NCBI RefSeq assembly: GCF_003326755.1
Contig: NZ_JPWH01000012.1
Span: forward strand, 91,501-155,500
From: Thalassospira profundimaris
GTDB lineage: Bacteria; Pseudomonadota; Alphaproteobacteria; Rhodospirillales; Thalassospiraceae
Length of the DNA stretch: 64,000 bases
Direction: 5' to 3'
In this document: piece by piece, positions 35,231 to 42,722 of the stretch
How positions within the stretch are numbered: the stretch's first letter is position 1
Layout: each line of letters starts with the position of its first letter
The notes under the pieces: generated by a model
What the model saw: the letters and a program-made list of their open reading frames with translations, nothing else
Told to the model about the DNA's origin: nothing
Database searches by the model: none
Translations under genes and position numbers: made by a program

Positions 35231-35250
35231 GATGTTTTTTCGATCCCGGA

Positions 35251-36138
35251 TTAGCGGGTCGGGACCGGTTCGTCGCCGGAATAGTCATAGAAGCCACGGC
35301 CCACCTTGCGACCAAGCCAGCCAGCCTCGACATATTTGACCAGAAGCGGGCAGGGACGATATTTGGTATCGGCCAGGCCATCATGCAGAACGTGCATGAT
35401 CGAAAGACAGGTATCGAGACCAATGAAGTCCGCCAGTTGCAGCGGCCCCATCGGGTGGTTTGCGCCAAGGCGCAACGCGGTATCGATCGACTGCACATTG
35501 CCTACACCCTCGTAAAGGGTATAGACGGCCTCGTTGATCATCGGCAGCAGGATGCGGTTGACGATAAAGGCCGGGAAGTCTTCGGCACTTGCCGTGTCTT
35601 TGCCCAGTTTTTTCGTCAGTTCATGAATGGTGCGGTAGGTTGCCTCATCGGTGGCGATACCACGGATCAGTTCAACCAGCTTCATCAGCGGCACCGGATT
35701 CATGAAGTGCATGCCCATGAATTTTGCCGGCCGGTCGGTATAGGATGCGAGACGCGTGACCGAAATGGACGAGGTGTTGGTCGCAATAATCGCATCCGGC
35801 CCCAGGACCGGGCACAGCGACTTGAAGATCTGCTTTTTGATCTCTTCGTTTTCGGTCGCGGCTTCGATCACGAGATCACAATCCGACAGGAAGGCATATT
35901 CCACCCCGGTGGTAATCCGGGACAGGGCCGCATCCTTGTCTGCTTGCGAAATCATCTCTTTTCTGACTTGACGGTCCATATTCTTGCCGATCTGACCCAG
36001 CGCCTTTTCAAGCGCCTCTTCAGATACGTCAAGAAGGCGGACGTCATAACCAGCCAGAGCGACCACATGGGCAATCCCGTTGCCCATCTGACCGGCCCCG
36101 ATCACGCCGATTGTTTTGATATCTTCCAATGAAGCCAT
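35251..36138 (-). CDS. hbdA: 3-hydroxybutyryl-CoA dehydrogenase
   Basis: Interconverts acetoacetyl-CoA and 3-hydroxybutyryl-CoA with NAD(P). The 295-residue protein has the Rossmann motif IGVIGAGQMGNGIAHV, the catalytic region NTSSISVTRLA with the His in FMGMHFMNPVPLMKLVE, and the C-terminal AFIVNRILLPMINEA and GANHPMGPLQLADFIGLD. I use the ATG at 36138. It ends the etfB-etfA-hbdA operon. It could feed fatty-acid oxidation or polyhydroxybutyrate turnover, or the ethylmalonyl-CoA pathway enzymes 12 kb downstream. Confidence 0.9.
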   Translation of the reverse strand: MASLEDIKTIGVIGAGQMGNGIAHVVALAGYDVRLLDVSEEALEKALGQIGKNMDRQVRKEMISQADKDAALSRITTGVEYAFLSDCDLVIEAATENEEIKKQIFKSLCPVLGPDAIIATNTSSISVTRLASYTDRPAKFMGMHFMNPVPLMKLVELIRGIATDEATYRTIHELTKKLGKDTASAEDFPAFIVNRILLPMINEAVYTLYEGVGNVQSIDTALRLGANHPMGPLQLADFIGLDTCLSIMHVLHDGLADTKYRPCPLLVKYVEAGWLGRKVGRGFYDYSGDEPVPTR

Positions 36139-36173
36139 AGTTCCCCACTCATCCTTATCCAAAAAGGATATGA

Positions 36174-37109
36174 CTATTTGTCGAGTTCACTCGCCAGTGC
36201 GGGAAGGGCCTCGAACAGGTCCGCAACAAGTCCGTAATCGGCAACCGAGAAAATCGGCGCATCTTCGTCCTTGTTGATCGCGACAATGACCTTACTGTCC
36301 TTCATGCCGGCAAGATGCTGAATAGCACCTGAAATGCCTACCGCAATGTATAGCTGCGGTGCAACAACTTTGCCGGTTTGTCCCACCTGCCAGTCGTTCG
36401 GGGCATAGCCGGCATCAACCGCAGCGCGTGATGCGCCAATGGCCGCACCCAGTTTGTCGGCAATCGGCTCGATCAGATGGAAGTTTTCAGCAGACCCCAT
36501 GCCACGGCCCCCGGAGATCACAACCGCGGCTGCGGCCAGTTCCGGGCGTTCCGACTCGGTCAGTTCCTGACCGACAAAGCTGGACTTGCCAAAATCGGAT
36601 GCAATCGAGACGTTTTCAACGCTGGCCGAACCGCCTTCGCCTGCCACCGGATCAAAGCCCGTGGTCCGCACGGTAATCAGTTTCAGGCTGTCGGATGACT
36701 GCACGGTGGCAAGGGCGTTGCCCGCATAAATCGGACGGACAAAGGTATCGGCACTTTCAACATCGATGATGTCGGAAATCTGCGCAACGTCCTTAAGGGC
36801 GGCAACACGCGGCATGAAGTTTTTACCGGTGGTCGATGATGCAGCCAGAATATGGCTGTAATCACCGGCCAGTTCCGTAACCAGACCCGCCAGGTTTTCA
36901 GCCAGGGCATGACCATAGGCGGCATTGTCAGCCAGCAGAACCTTGGAAACGCCTTCGGCCTTTGCGGCGGCATCGGCAATCGCAGCGCAGTTTTCACCGG
37001 CAACCAGAACCGTAATGTCGCCGCCGATTTTTTTGGCCGCGGCGATGGTGGAAAGGGTCGCGCCCTTCAATTCGGTATTGTCGTGTTCGGCAATAACAAG
37101 AATGCTCAT
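36174..37109 (-). CDS. etfA: Electron transfer flavoprotein subunit alpha
   Basis: FAD-binding subunit that carries electrons from acyl-CoA dehydrogenases to ETF-quinone oxidoreductase. The 311-residue protein has the C-terminal FAD site ([43 protein letters not shown] [12 protein letters not shown]) and an N-terminal ETF fold ([10 protein letters not shown]). It lies 15 bases after etfB and 35 bases before hbdA. Confidence 0.95.
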   Translation of the reverse strand: MSILVIAEHDNTELKGATLSTIAAAKKIGGDITVLVAGENCAAIADAAAKAEGVSKVLLADNAAYGHALAENLAGLVTELAGDYSHILAASSTTGKNFMPRVAALKDVAQISDIIDVESADTFVRPIYAGNALATVQSSDSLKLITVRTTGFDPVAGEGGSASVENVSIASDFGKSSFVGQELTESERPELAAAAVVISGGRGMGSAENFHLIEPIADKLGAAIGASRAAVDAGYAPNDWQVGQTGKVVAPQLYIAVGISGAIQHLAGMKDSKVIVAINKDEDAPIFSVADYGLVADLFEALPALASELDK

Positions 37110-37124
37110 TGGACCTGCCCCCGC

Positions 37125-37874
37125 TTAAATTACTTTGGCTTCGTTACGAAGCTTGTCGACCAGTTCGGCAACATCGCCCACCTTGATGCCCGCTTCGCGG
37201 ACAGGCGGTTCCGTTACCTTCAGCGTTTTGAGGCGCGGTGCCGTCTCAACGCCAAGATCGGCCGGTGTCATGGTTTCAAGCGGCTTTTTTTTCGCTTTCA
37301 TGATGTTCGGAAGCGAGGCATAGCGCGGTTCGTTAAGGCGAAGGTCGGTGGTGACAATGGCCGGAAGGTCCAGCTTCACCGTTTCCAGGCCGCCGTCAAC
37401 TTCACGGGTGACATCCATTTTGCCATCGGCAATGGCAACCTTGGAGGCAAAGGTGCCCTGCGGCCACCCCAGCAATGCGGCCAGCATCTGGCCGGTCTGG
37501 TTGGCATCATCGTCAATGGCCTGTTTGCCCAGGATCACCAGATCCGGGCTTTCCTTGGCCACAACTTCCTTTAACAGCTTGGCAACGGCCAGCGGCTGCA
37601 ATTCGTCGTCGCTTTCAACCAGAATGGCGCGGTCCGCACCCATTGCCAGGGCGGTGCGCAGCGTTTCCTGGGACTGCTTCACACCCAGGGAGACGGCGAC
37701 CACTTCACTGGCAGTACCGGCTTCTTTCAGGCGGACGGCTTCTTCAACGGCAATTTCGTCAAACGGGTTCATGGACATCTTGACGTTGTTGAGTTCAACG
37801 CCTGACTGGTCCTGTTTGACACGGATCTTGACGTTGTAATCCACAACGCGCTTAACGGCGACAAGAACCTTCAT
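37125..37874 (-). CDS. etfB: Electron transfer flavoprotein subunit beta
   Basis: AMP-binding beta subunit of ETF, 249 residues. Family marks are [18 protein letters not shown] at the start, the [18 protein letters not shown] strand, and the ETF-beta signature [19 protein letters not shown] near residue 190. Likely partner dehydrogenases in this window include Mcd. Upstream lies a near-palindromic operator candidate (37999-38032) about 125 bases before the ATG. Confidence 0.95.
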   Translation of the reverse strand: MKVLVAVKRVVDYNVKIRVKQDQSGVELNNVKMSMNPFDEIAVEEAVRLKEAGTASEVVAVSLGVKQSQETLRTALAMGADRAILVESDDELQPLAVAKLLKEVVAKESPDLVILGKQAIDDDANQTGQMLAALLGWPQGTFASKVAIADGKMDVTREVDGGLETVKLDLPAIVTTDLRLNEPRYASLPNIMKAKKKPLETMTPADLGVETAPRLKTLKVTEPPVREAGIKVGDVAELVDKLRNEAKVI

Positions 37875-37993
37875 GACAGACCTGTTCGTTTTTGTTGTCT
37901 AACCAATGAGCATATCAGCCCGAAAAGCCCGATATGCCCGGTGTTACTGTTTTCCCTGCGATGCACAATAATTGCCATCTACAGGATTGTCAA

Positions 37994-38032
37994 TTTACGT
38001 AAAGAGGTTAACGTTAACGATAACTTCTTTAC
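37994..38032. promoter_or_regulatory. Nested palindromes upstream of etfBA-hbdA (operator candidate)
   Basis: Three superposed symmetries: TTTACGTAAA (37994-38003, perfect), GTTAACGTTAAC (38007-38018, perfect), and a 34-bp imperfect palindrome over 37999-38032 in which 15 of 17 base pairs match. The hexamers GTTAAC, GTTAAC and GATAAC also follow one another directly at 38007-38024. Such density suggests a repressor or activator site for the etf operon; which regulator binds is unknown. Confidence 0.5.
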
Positions 38033-38065
38033 TAAACATATCTGATGCTTGTCCATCTTGATAAG

Positions 38066-38098
38066 GGACAAAATCAGCCATGAATAGAGGTTTTGTCC
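38066..38098 (-). terminator. AT-rich hairpin after the adenosyltransferase gene
   Basis: GGACAAAA (38066-38073) and TTTTGTCC (38091-38098) form an 8-bp stem with a 17-base loop, ten bases past the adenosyltransferase stop. No T-run follows, so it may be an operator rather than a terminator. TTGTCCATCTT occurs twice, at 38049-38059 and 38093-38103. Confidence 0.35.
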
Positions 38099-38107
38099 AT
38101 CTTTTCA

Positions 38108-38695
38108 TTATCGTGTCAGACCCGGTTGCCACAAAACATCGCCTTTGCCACCATTATTGGCGTAGCGCGAGAGGACAAACATGTGGTCTGACAAACGGTT
38201 GATGTATCTGACGGCCTCGGGATTGATGGTTTCCATTTCGGACAGTTCGACAATCAGGCGTTCGGCCCGGCGCGAGACAGTCCGCGCGACATGCAATTGT
38301 GCGGCAAGGGCACTGCCGCCGGGCAGGACAAAGGACTTTAACGGCGCAAGCCCGGCATTGATGGCATCAATTTCCTGCTCCAGCCGTTCGGTCTGGCGGG
38401 CGGTAATGCGCAGGGCCGGTTGATCGGGGCTGTCATCCGTACCGTCGCCGGGCGTGCACAGATCCGCCCCCAGATCAAACAGGTCATTCTGAATACGGGC
38501 AAGCATGGCATCAATGTTTTCGTGATCGCCATGTTCGGCGCTGTGCAGGCGGGCGACCCCGATAACGGCATTGGTTTCATCCACCGTGCCGTAGGCGTCA
38601 ACGCGAATATGGTTTTTGGCAACCCGTTTTCCGTTGCCCAGGGCGGTTTTGCCCTTGTCACCTGATTTGGTGTAAATGCGTGTAAGCTGAACCAT
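38108..38695 (-). CDS. Cob(I)alamin adenosyltransferase, PduO/MMAB type
   Basis: Makes adenosylcobalamin from cob(I)alamin and ATP. The 195-residue protein shows the ATP-binding N-terminus IYTKSGDKGKTAL, then RVDAYGTVDETNAVIG, the helical core (FVLPGGS, ARTVSRRAERL), and RYINRLSDHMFVLSRYAN. The product is the cofactor of ethylmalonyl-CoA mutase, encoded 11 kb downstream, and of methylmalonyl-CoA mutase. A small twin-helix protein gene lies upstream on the same strand. Confidence 0.93.
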   Translation of the reverse strand: MVQLTRIYTKSGDKGKTALGNGKRVAKNHIRVDAYGTVDETNAVIGVARLHSAEHGDHENIDAMLARIQNDLFDLGADLCTPGDGTDDSPDQPALRITARQTERLEQEIDAINAGLAPLKSFVLPGGSALAAQLHVARTVSRRAERLIVELSEMETINPEAVRYINRLSDHMFVLSRYANNGGKGDVLWQPGLTR

Positions 38696-38761
38696 GTTGT
38701 GGGAATGTTTTCCGTTGGTTTGTCGATGAACCCGTTACCGGCAGAAGCAAAGCATTCTGCC

Positions 38762-38959
38762 CTAGTGATGCCCAATGGCGAGGACTGAAAGGATGAGCAG
38801 AAGGACGATGGCACCAGCCTGGGCGATGATGCGCCATTGCATCAGCTTGTTGGAGGTGCGTGCACTTTTGCCCCGGGCCATTGTGACAATACCCAGCACC
38901 AGAATGATGCCGACAGCCGCCATCGCCAGCAAAACACCGATTTGCAAAAACGCTGCCAT
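38762..38959 (-). CDS. Twin transmembrane-helix small protein (HIG1-like)
   Basis: A 65-residue protein with two membrane helices (LQIGVLLAMAAVGIILVLGI and IIAQAGAIVLLLILSVLAI) joined by a basic loop with the motif MARGKSARTSNKLMQWRI. This matches the HIG1_N/RCF1-type twin-helix proteins, which in mitochondria assist respiratory supercomplexes. It often lies beside the adenosyltransferase gene in alphaproteobacteria. Role here is inferred. Confidence 0.8.
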   Translation of the reverse strand: MAAFLQIGVLLAMAAVGIILVLGIVTMARGKSARTSNKLMQWRIIAQAGAIVLLLILSVLAIGHH

Positions 38960-39357
38960 CTCTCATCTCCGTTAAGACCTGCCTGATATGTAATCTGGCG
39001 CGGTATTTCAGCAAGGTGCCTGGCCCGGTGTCGGGATGGTGCAGGAATATGGTGCCTGCGCCATCCATTTGGCAGGGGCCGGTCGGGTATGCTGCGTCAA
39101 TCTGTCGGGCAGGGCAAGGTTTGCTGTCACGGAAAGATAAAAATTCCTGCATTAACGGCTTGGGTCATTGAAATTTTCACCTTTAATAAGGTCGGTGACA
39201 CTGCCGAAATTAAAGCCGGACACGAAAAAGAAGCCAGCGTGGGGGATCGCTGGCTTCAGGTTTGTTTGCCCGTGTTTTGCAACCATGATTGTTGCGAGCA
39301 GATAAAACCGGGGCAGGGGACGGCCCCGGTTTATTCGTTGAAAAAATCTGCCGCTAA
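38960..39357. other. Intergenic region with one terminator
   Basis: About 400 bases with no convincing gene. It contains a strong hairpin at 39230-39257 (listed) downstream of the unknown minus-strand gene, and presumably the promoter of the twin-helix protein gene near 38960-39010. Confidence 0.4.
39230..39257. terminator. Terminator downstream of the unknown beta-rich protein gene
   Basis: GAAGCCAGCG (39230-39239) and CGCTGGCTTC (39248-39257) make a perfect 10-bp stem. The minus-strand tail is TTTTTCGTG, fitting an end for the gene at 39358-39990, about 100 bases upstream on that strand. Confidence 0.65.
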
Positions 39358-39990
39358 TTATTGATGAAACAGGCCGCTTTTGCCGTCATAGGACATTTCG
39401 ATCTGGTTTGTGCCGCCGCCAAATTTTGCGACCGACTGTTTGCCGGTCACATCGGTGACGATGGTCGAGCTTTCAAAATGGCCTTCCAGCCAGATATAGA
39501 CATAGGTGTAAGGGGTTGCCTGGATCTGCTGGGTGGCCAGAACCGACGTGGCGGAAATCGGTTTGCGGTCCTGGATCTGCTGGTTGACCTGGGCGGTCTG
39601 GGACAGGCCAAAGGTCAGAGCGGGATATTTGTCATAGGGCATGTCGTTCTGGGCGGCAAACGTCCCGGACCCGATCGCGGGATTCTTCACCGGCTCGCTA
39701 AAGGTTGCGGTCTGACCGAAGGTATAGACCGACCCCGTCATGGCCGGGCCAGGCTGGACTTCGGACAGTTTGGTGATTTTTTCGCCATTTTTGCCCGCCG
39801 ATGCCGTCGAGGCATAGATCCAGTATTCTTCCGACCACTGAATGGTATTGCTCTCGAACGGATCGAAGGCCACCCAGATCACATTTGCCGAAGAATTGCT
39901 AACCGGTTTTGCCAGTGCGACTTTCTGCTGCGCCCCATTGATGGTGTCGAGGTCCTTGGGATCGATATTGAGGGTGAGGGTGAAATCCAT
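39358..39990 (-). CDS. Unknown beta-rich protein, divergent from a Mor-like regulator
   Basis: I do not recognise this 210-residue protein. It has no signal peptide, no Cys, and is rich in Thr, Ser, Gln, Tyr and Phe with alternating polar/hydrophobic residues, suggesting an all-beta fold (TYVYIWLEGHFESSTIVTDV). VIWVAFDPFESNTIQWSEEY is a striking aromatic segment. An AGGAG ribosome site is well placed before the ATG. A terminator follows, and the divergent neighbour is a small regulator, so this looks like a single regulated effector gene. It could be an inclusion, surface or toxin-like protein; none can be supported. Confidence 0.7.
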   Translation of the reverse strand: MDFTLTLNIDPKDLDTINGAQQKVALAKPVSNSSANVIWVAFDPFESNTIQWSEEYWIYASTASAGKNGEKITKLSEVQPGPAMTGSVYTFGQTATFSEPVKNPAIGSGTFAAQNDMPYDKYPALTFGLSQTAQVNQQIQDRKPISATSVLATQQIQATPYTYVYIWLEGHFESSTIVTDVTGKQSVAKFGGGTNQIEMSYDGKSGLFHQ

Positions 39991-40144
39991 GATGTGCTCC
40001 TGAAAAATTTATTGTCTGAGCATTTTGCTCGCAGAAAGAAATAGCGTTAACGAATTGCGCGTATAACGGGAATAGTTCCACTGAGGTTAGTCTCTAAATA
40101 CTTCTAATGTGTCGGAGGTGGAAACCATAACCAGGGGCAGTGAA

Positions 40145-40591
40145 ATGGACCGTTATATATTCAAGGGTTTTCCGATTTACGATCAGGTGGCATTTGCGAA
40201 GCTGGAGCAGTTATTTAACGAAAACCGTTCATTGATAATGGCTTCAATGCCGTGGCTTGTGGCGGAACTGATCGAGGATTTTGGATTTCGTGTGGCGCTG
40301 GAGTTTATTTACCAGCATGGAGGGCGCAAGATATATCTGAAAAATGACCGGGCCGATCTGGCCCGGAAAATGGATTTGAATATCTCGCATAGGTTGCATG
40401 ACCGGATTTTGCATTTTTCCAGCAGCAGTGGCTATGTTGAAATTCCGTCACCGTGGGGGGTGTCGGAATCCATTCGTCGCGCCATGATTATGGGCGATTA
40501 TTCCAAGGGGATGAACCGCGAGGAAATTCGCCAGACTTATGGCCTGTCCAGTCGGGCGCTCACCAATATTTTCAGCGTCAACCGGGGATAG
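40145..40591 (+). CDS. Mor-like HTH transcriptional regulator
   Basis: A 148-residue protein whose C-terminal half resembles the Mor/C activator family of phage Mu: a conserved Gly-Gly and beta strand (FIYQHGGRKIYLKND) followed by a helix-turn-helix with EEIRQTYGLSSRALTNIF. Mor proteins activate sigma-70 promoters as dimers. It is transcribed away from the unknown beta-rich gene across a 155-base AT-rich gap. A GTG at 40109 is an alternative start. No phage genes are nearby, so it is probably a domesticated regulator. Assignment rests on pattern only. Confidence 0.55.
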   Translation: MDRYIFKGFPIYDQVAFAKLEQLFNENRSLIMASMPWLVAELIEDFGFRVALEFIYQHGGRKIYLKNDRADLARKMDLNISHRLHDRILHFSSSSGYVEIPSPWGVSESIRRAMIMGDYSKGMNREEIRQTYGLSSRALTNIFSVNRG

Positions 40592-40863
40592 GGTTGCCTG
40601 GGCAATGATCCGGCCGGGCAGCGGGTCATTGCCAATCGTCTCGCAAAACGGGCCTGTCCTGGTGTGTTTTTGGCTGTCGCAATTCTGATGATGTAAATAG
40701 CGGGGCAGCTTGGCAAAGGGCGACATGCCCCTGTGCGATGGGATTTGCCAAAATTGCGTTTGAGGACCGGCTGATTTTCGGCCTGGTATGATCTGGATGC
40801 TTTTCATTCCGGAACGAAGCGATTACCAAGGCGGCAGGATCAATTTTATATGGGCCCCACACC

Positions 40864-42030
40864 ATGACCAGCCGCATTAAGGATGCTGCCCTGGCAGCCA
40901 ATATTACCCCCGAAACCCTTGCCTGGCGCGAGGTGATTTGCCCGGTTACCGCGGCTTATGGCCGCTATGTTGCCAAGCGGGACCTGCGGGGCAAAACCAT
41001 CGTCAGTTTCCAGCATGTGCTGGAAGATACCATTCCCACCCTGCTGCCTTTTGTGCAGGCAGGCGCAAGGGTAAAGGTTGGCGCCTGCAACCCCGATAGC
41101 ACCGATGATGCGGCAGCGGCCTATCTGGCGGCAAACGGGGTGGAGGTGCATGCCTTTTCCGGCATGACACCCGACGAATATGCCAAAAGCATTGATATTT
41201 TAAGCGATGAGCCCGCCGATATTATCGCCGATATGGGCGGCGAGTTGATCGAAGCGTTCGTGAAAAAAGGCCACAAGGTGGAAGGCGCGCTGGAAGCCAC
41301 CACAACCGGTGTGCACCGGGTTGAAAAGCTGGCGCTGAATTTTCCGGTGTTTAACTGGAACGATATTGCGATTAAGGATCGCCTGCATAACCGCCACCAT
41401 GTTGCCCAGGAAATGTGGCCGGTCTTTTCCAATGTTACGGGTCTTGCCCTGTATGGCCGCACGGTGCTGGTGATTGGTTTTGGCCCGGTCGGGCGCGGCG
41501 TGGCCGAACGGGCGCGCAATTTGGGTGCGGTTGTATCGGTGGCTGAACGCGACCCGGTGCGTGCGCTGGAGGCCCAGCATCATGGTTGTGCGGTGGTGGA
41601 TCTTGAAACCGGCCTTAAAAACAATGCCATTATCGTAACGGCGACCGGACTTTCGGGGATTTTGGGCAAGGCGCAGCTTTCACAGGTGCGGCGCGGGGCG
41701 GTTTTGGTCAATGTTGGTCATTCCAATACCGAAATTGATGTGGCCTGGCTTGATACCCTGCCGCGCACCCGTATGCGCCGCCACATCGAACGGTTTGACC
41801 TTGATGAAAACAAACAGGTTTACCTGTTAAATCGCGGCAGCCTGCTGAACCTTGCACCGGGCATGGGTGGTTCGGGCAAGGATTTGTTTGACCCGTTTTC
41901 GGCCATTTTGTTGCGCGGCATTGACTGGCTGGCATCGGGCGGGGCGGCATCGTTCAAACCCGGCTTCTGGGATTATCCGGCTGATCTGGAAGTAGAAATC
42001 GCCCAGCGTATTCTGGCCTCGCACAGCTAG
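40864..42030 (+). CDS. Divergent S-adenosylhomocysteine hydrolase family protein
   Basis: A 388-residue protein of the adenosylhomocysteinase family, shorter than the usual 430-470. The substrate part keeps IADMGGEL and ALEATTTGVHRVEKL, and the NAD site LVIGFGPVGRGVAERARNLGA is clear. By eye alignment the catalytic segment IKDRLHNRHHVAQEM keeps the Lys but has His where the family has Asp and lacks the usual SKFDN...RESL. The C-terminus lacks the normal Lys-Tyr lid that reaches the NAD of the neighbouring subunit. I infer a paralogue with another substrate, rather than the housekeeping enzyme. Confidence 0.72.
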   Translation: MTSRIKDAALAANITPETLAWREVICPVTAAYGRYVAKRDLRGKTIVSFQHVLEDTIPTLLPFVQAGARVKVGACNPDSTDDAAAAYLAANGVEVHAFSGMTPDEYAKSIDILSDEPADIIADMGGELIEAFVKKGHKVEGALEATTTGVHRVEKLALNFPVFNWNDIAIKDRLHNRHHVAQEMWPVFSNVTGLALYGRTVLVIGFGPVGRGVAERARNLGAVVSVAERDPVRALEAQHHGCAVVDLETGLKNNAIIVTATGLSGILGKAQLSQVRRGAVLVNVGHSNTEIDVAWLDTLPRTRMRRHIERFDLDENKQVYLLNRGSLLNLAPGMGGSGKDLFDPFSAILLRGIDWLASGGAASFKPGFWDYPADLEVEIAQRILASHS

Positions 42031-42072
42031 GCCCCATCACCGCAATACACATGCAAAAGGCCGCAGGACCTG

Positions 42073-42525
42073 ATGAAAGCACTGGAATGGATCGAAGACA
42101 GACTCTGCCATGCCGGGAGCCTGCGGCTTTATTGCGGTGGGCTGGCCGTGCAGGCCTATGGCGGGACGCGTCCGTTAAATGATATTGACCTTTTTATCCC
42201 GGCGGCCAATTTCGCACCGCTGGTGGACGAATTGCGCGACCATATTCGCAAACCCGCCATGCGCCAGCGCGAAGCAGGGTGGGATCTGACCTATGTGCAG
42301 TTTGTTTATGATGGCATCAAAATCGAAGTTGGCAGCGATGATCGCCCGCTTATTCAAAATGGTGCCAGCGGCGAATGGTGTCCGCTGGAAATTGATTATA
42401 CCAGTGCCGAGTATCGCAGCATTGCGGGCTTGAGTATCCCGGTTATGGCCCGATCACACTTAATCGCCTATAAACGCATTCTCAAGCGCGATGTTGACCG
42501 GGTTGATATTGGCGAAATCGCCTGA
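42073..42525 (+). CDS. Nucleotidyltransferase-fold protein
   Basis: A 150-residue protein with the nucleotidyltransferase pattern CGGLAVQAYGGTRPLNDIDLFI: Gly-Gly followed by Asp-x-Asp, with a third acidic strand later (IKIEVGSDDRPL). This is the minimal fold seen in MNT/AbiEii-like proteins and some aminoglycoside nucleotidyltransferases. It ends with RSHLIAYKRILKRDVDRVDI, typical of the AbiEii-like group. AGGA precedes the ATG, 42 bases after the divergent hydrolase gene, so they may be cotranscribed. Substrate unknown; no clear toxin-antitoxin partner. Confidence 0.6.
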   Translation: MKALEWIEDRLCHAGSLRLYCGGLAVQAYGGTRPLNDIDLFIPAANFAPLVDELRDHIRKPAMRQREAGWDLTYVQFVYDGIKIEVGSDDRPLIQNGASGEWCPLEIDYTSAEYRSIAGLSIPVMARSHLIAYKRILKRDVDRVDIGEIA

Positions 42526-42722
42526 AACGGGTGCGGTGCAACAGCTTTGCATCAAGGCTGGAATGTTTCTTAAAAACATTCGCAATATCAGATACTTGAC
42601 TGATACATTTTATTACAAATTTTCCTTAATCAGGCATAATTCTGCGACCGTGATGTGGTTTAACCGGCCTATGGGCAACGGCCTGTTTCAGGCGGGGCCA
42701 TTCAGGGGCAAAGGACACAATC

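Noticed and set aside
40145..40591. Mor-like gene as evidence of a prophage
   Set aside because: No integrase, terminase, capsid, tail or lysis genes and no att-type repeats near it.
42073..42525. AbiE-type toxin-antitoxin or abortive infection system
   Set aside because: Only the nucleotidyltransferase fold is present; no AbiEi-like antitoxin is adjacent.
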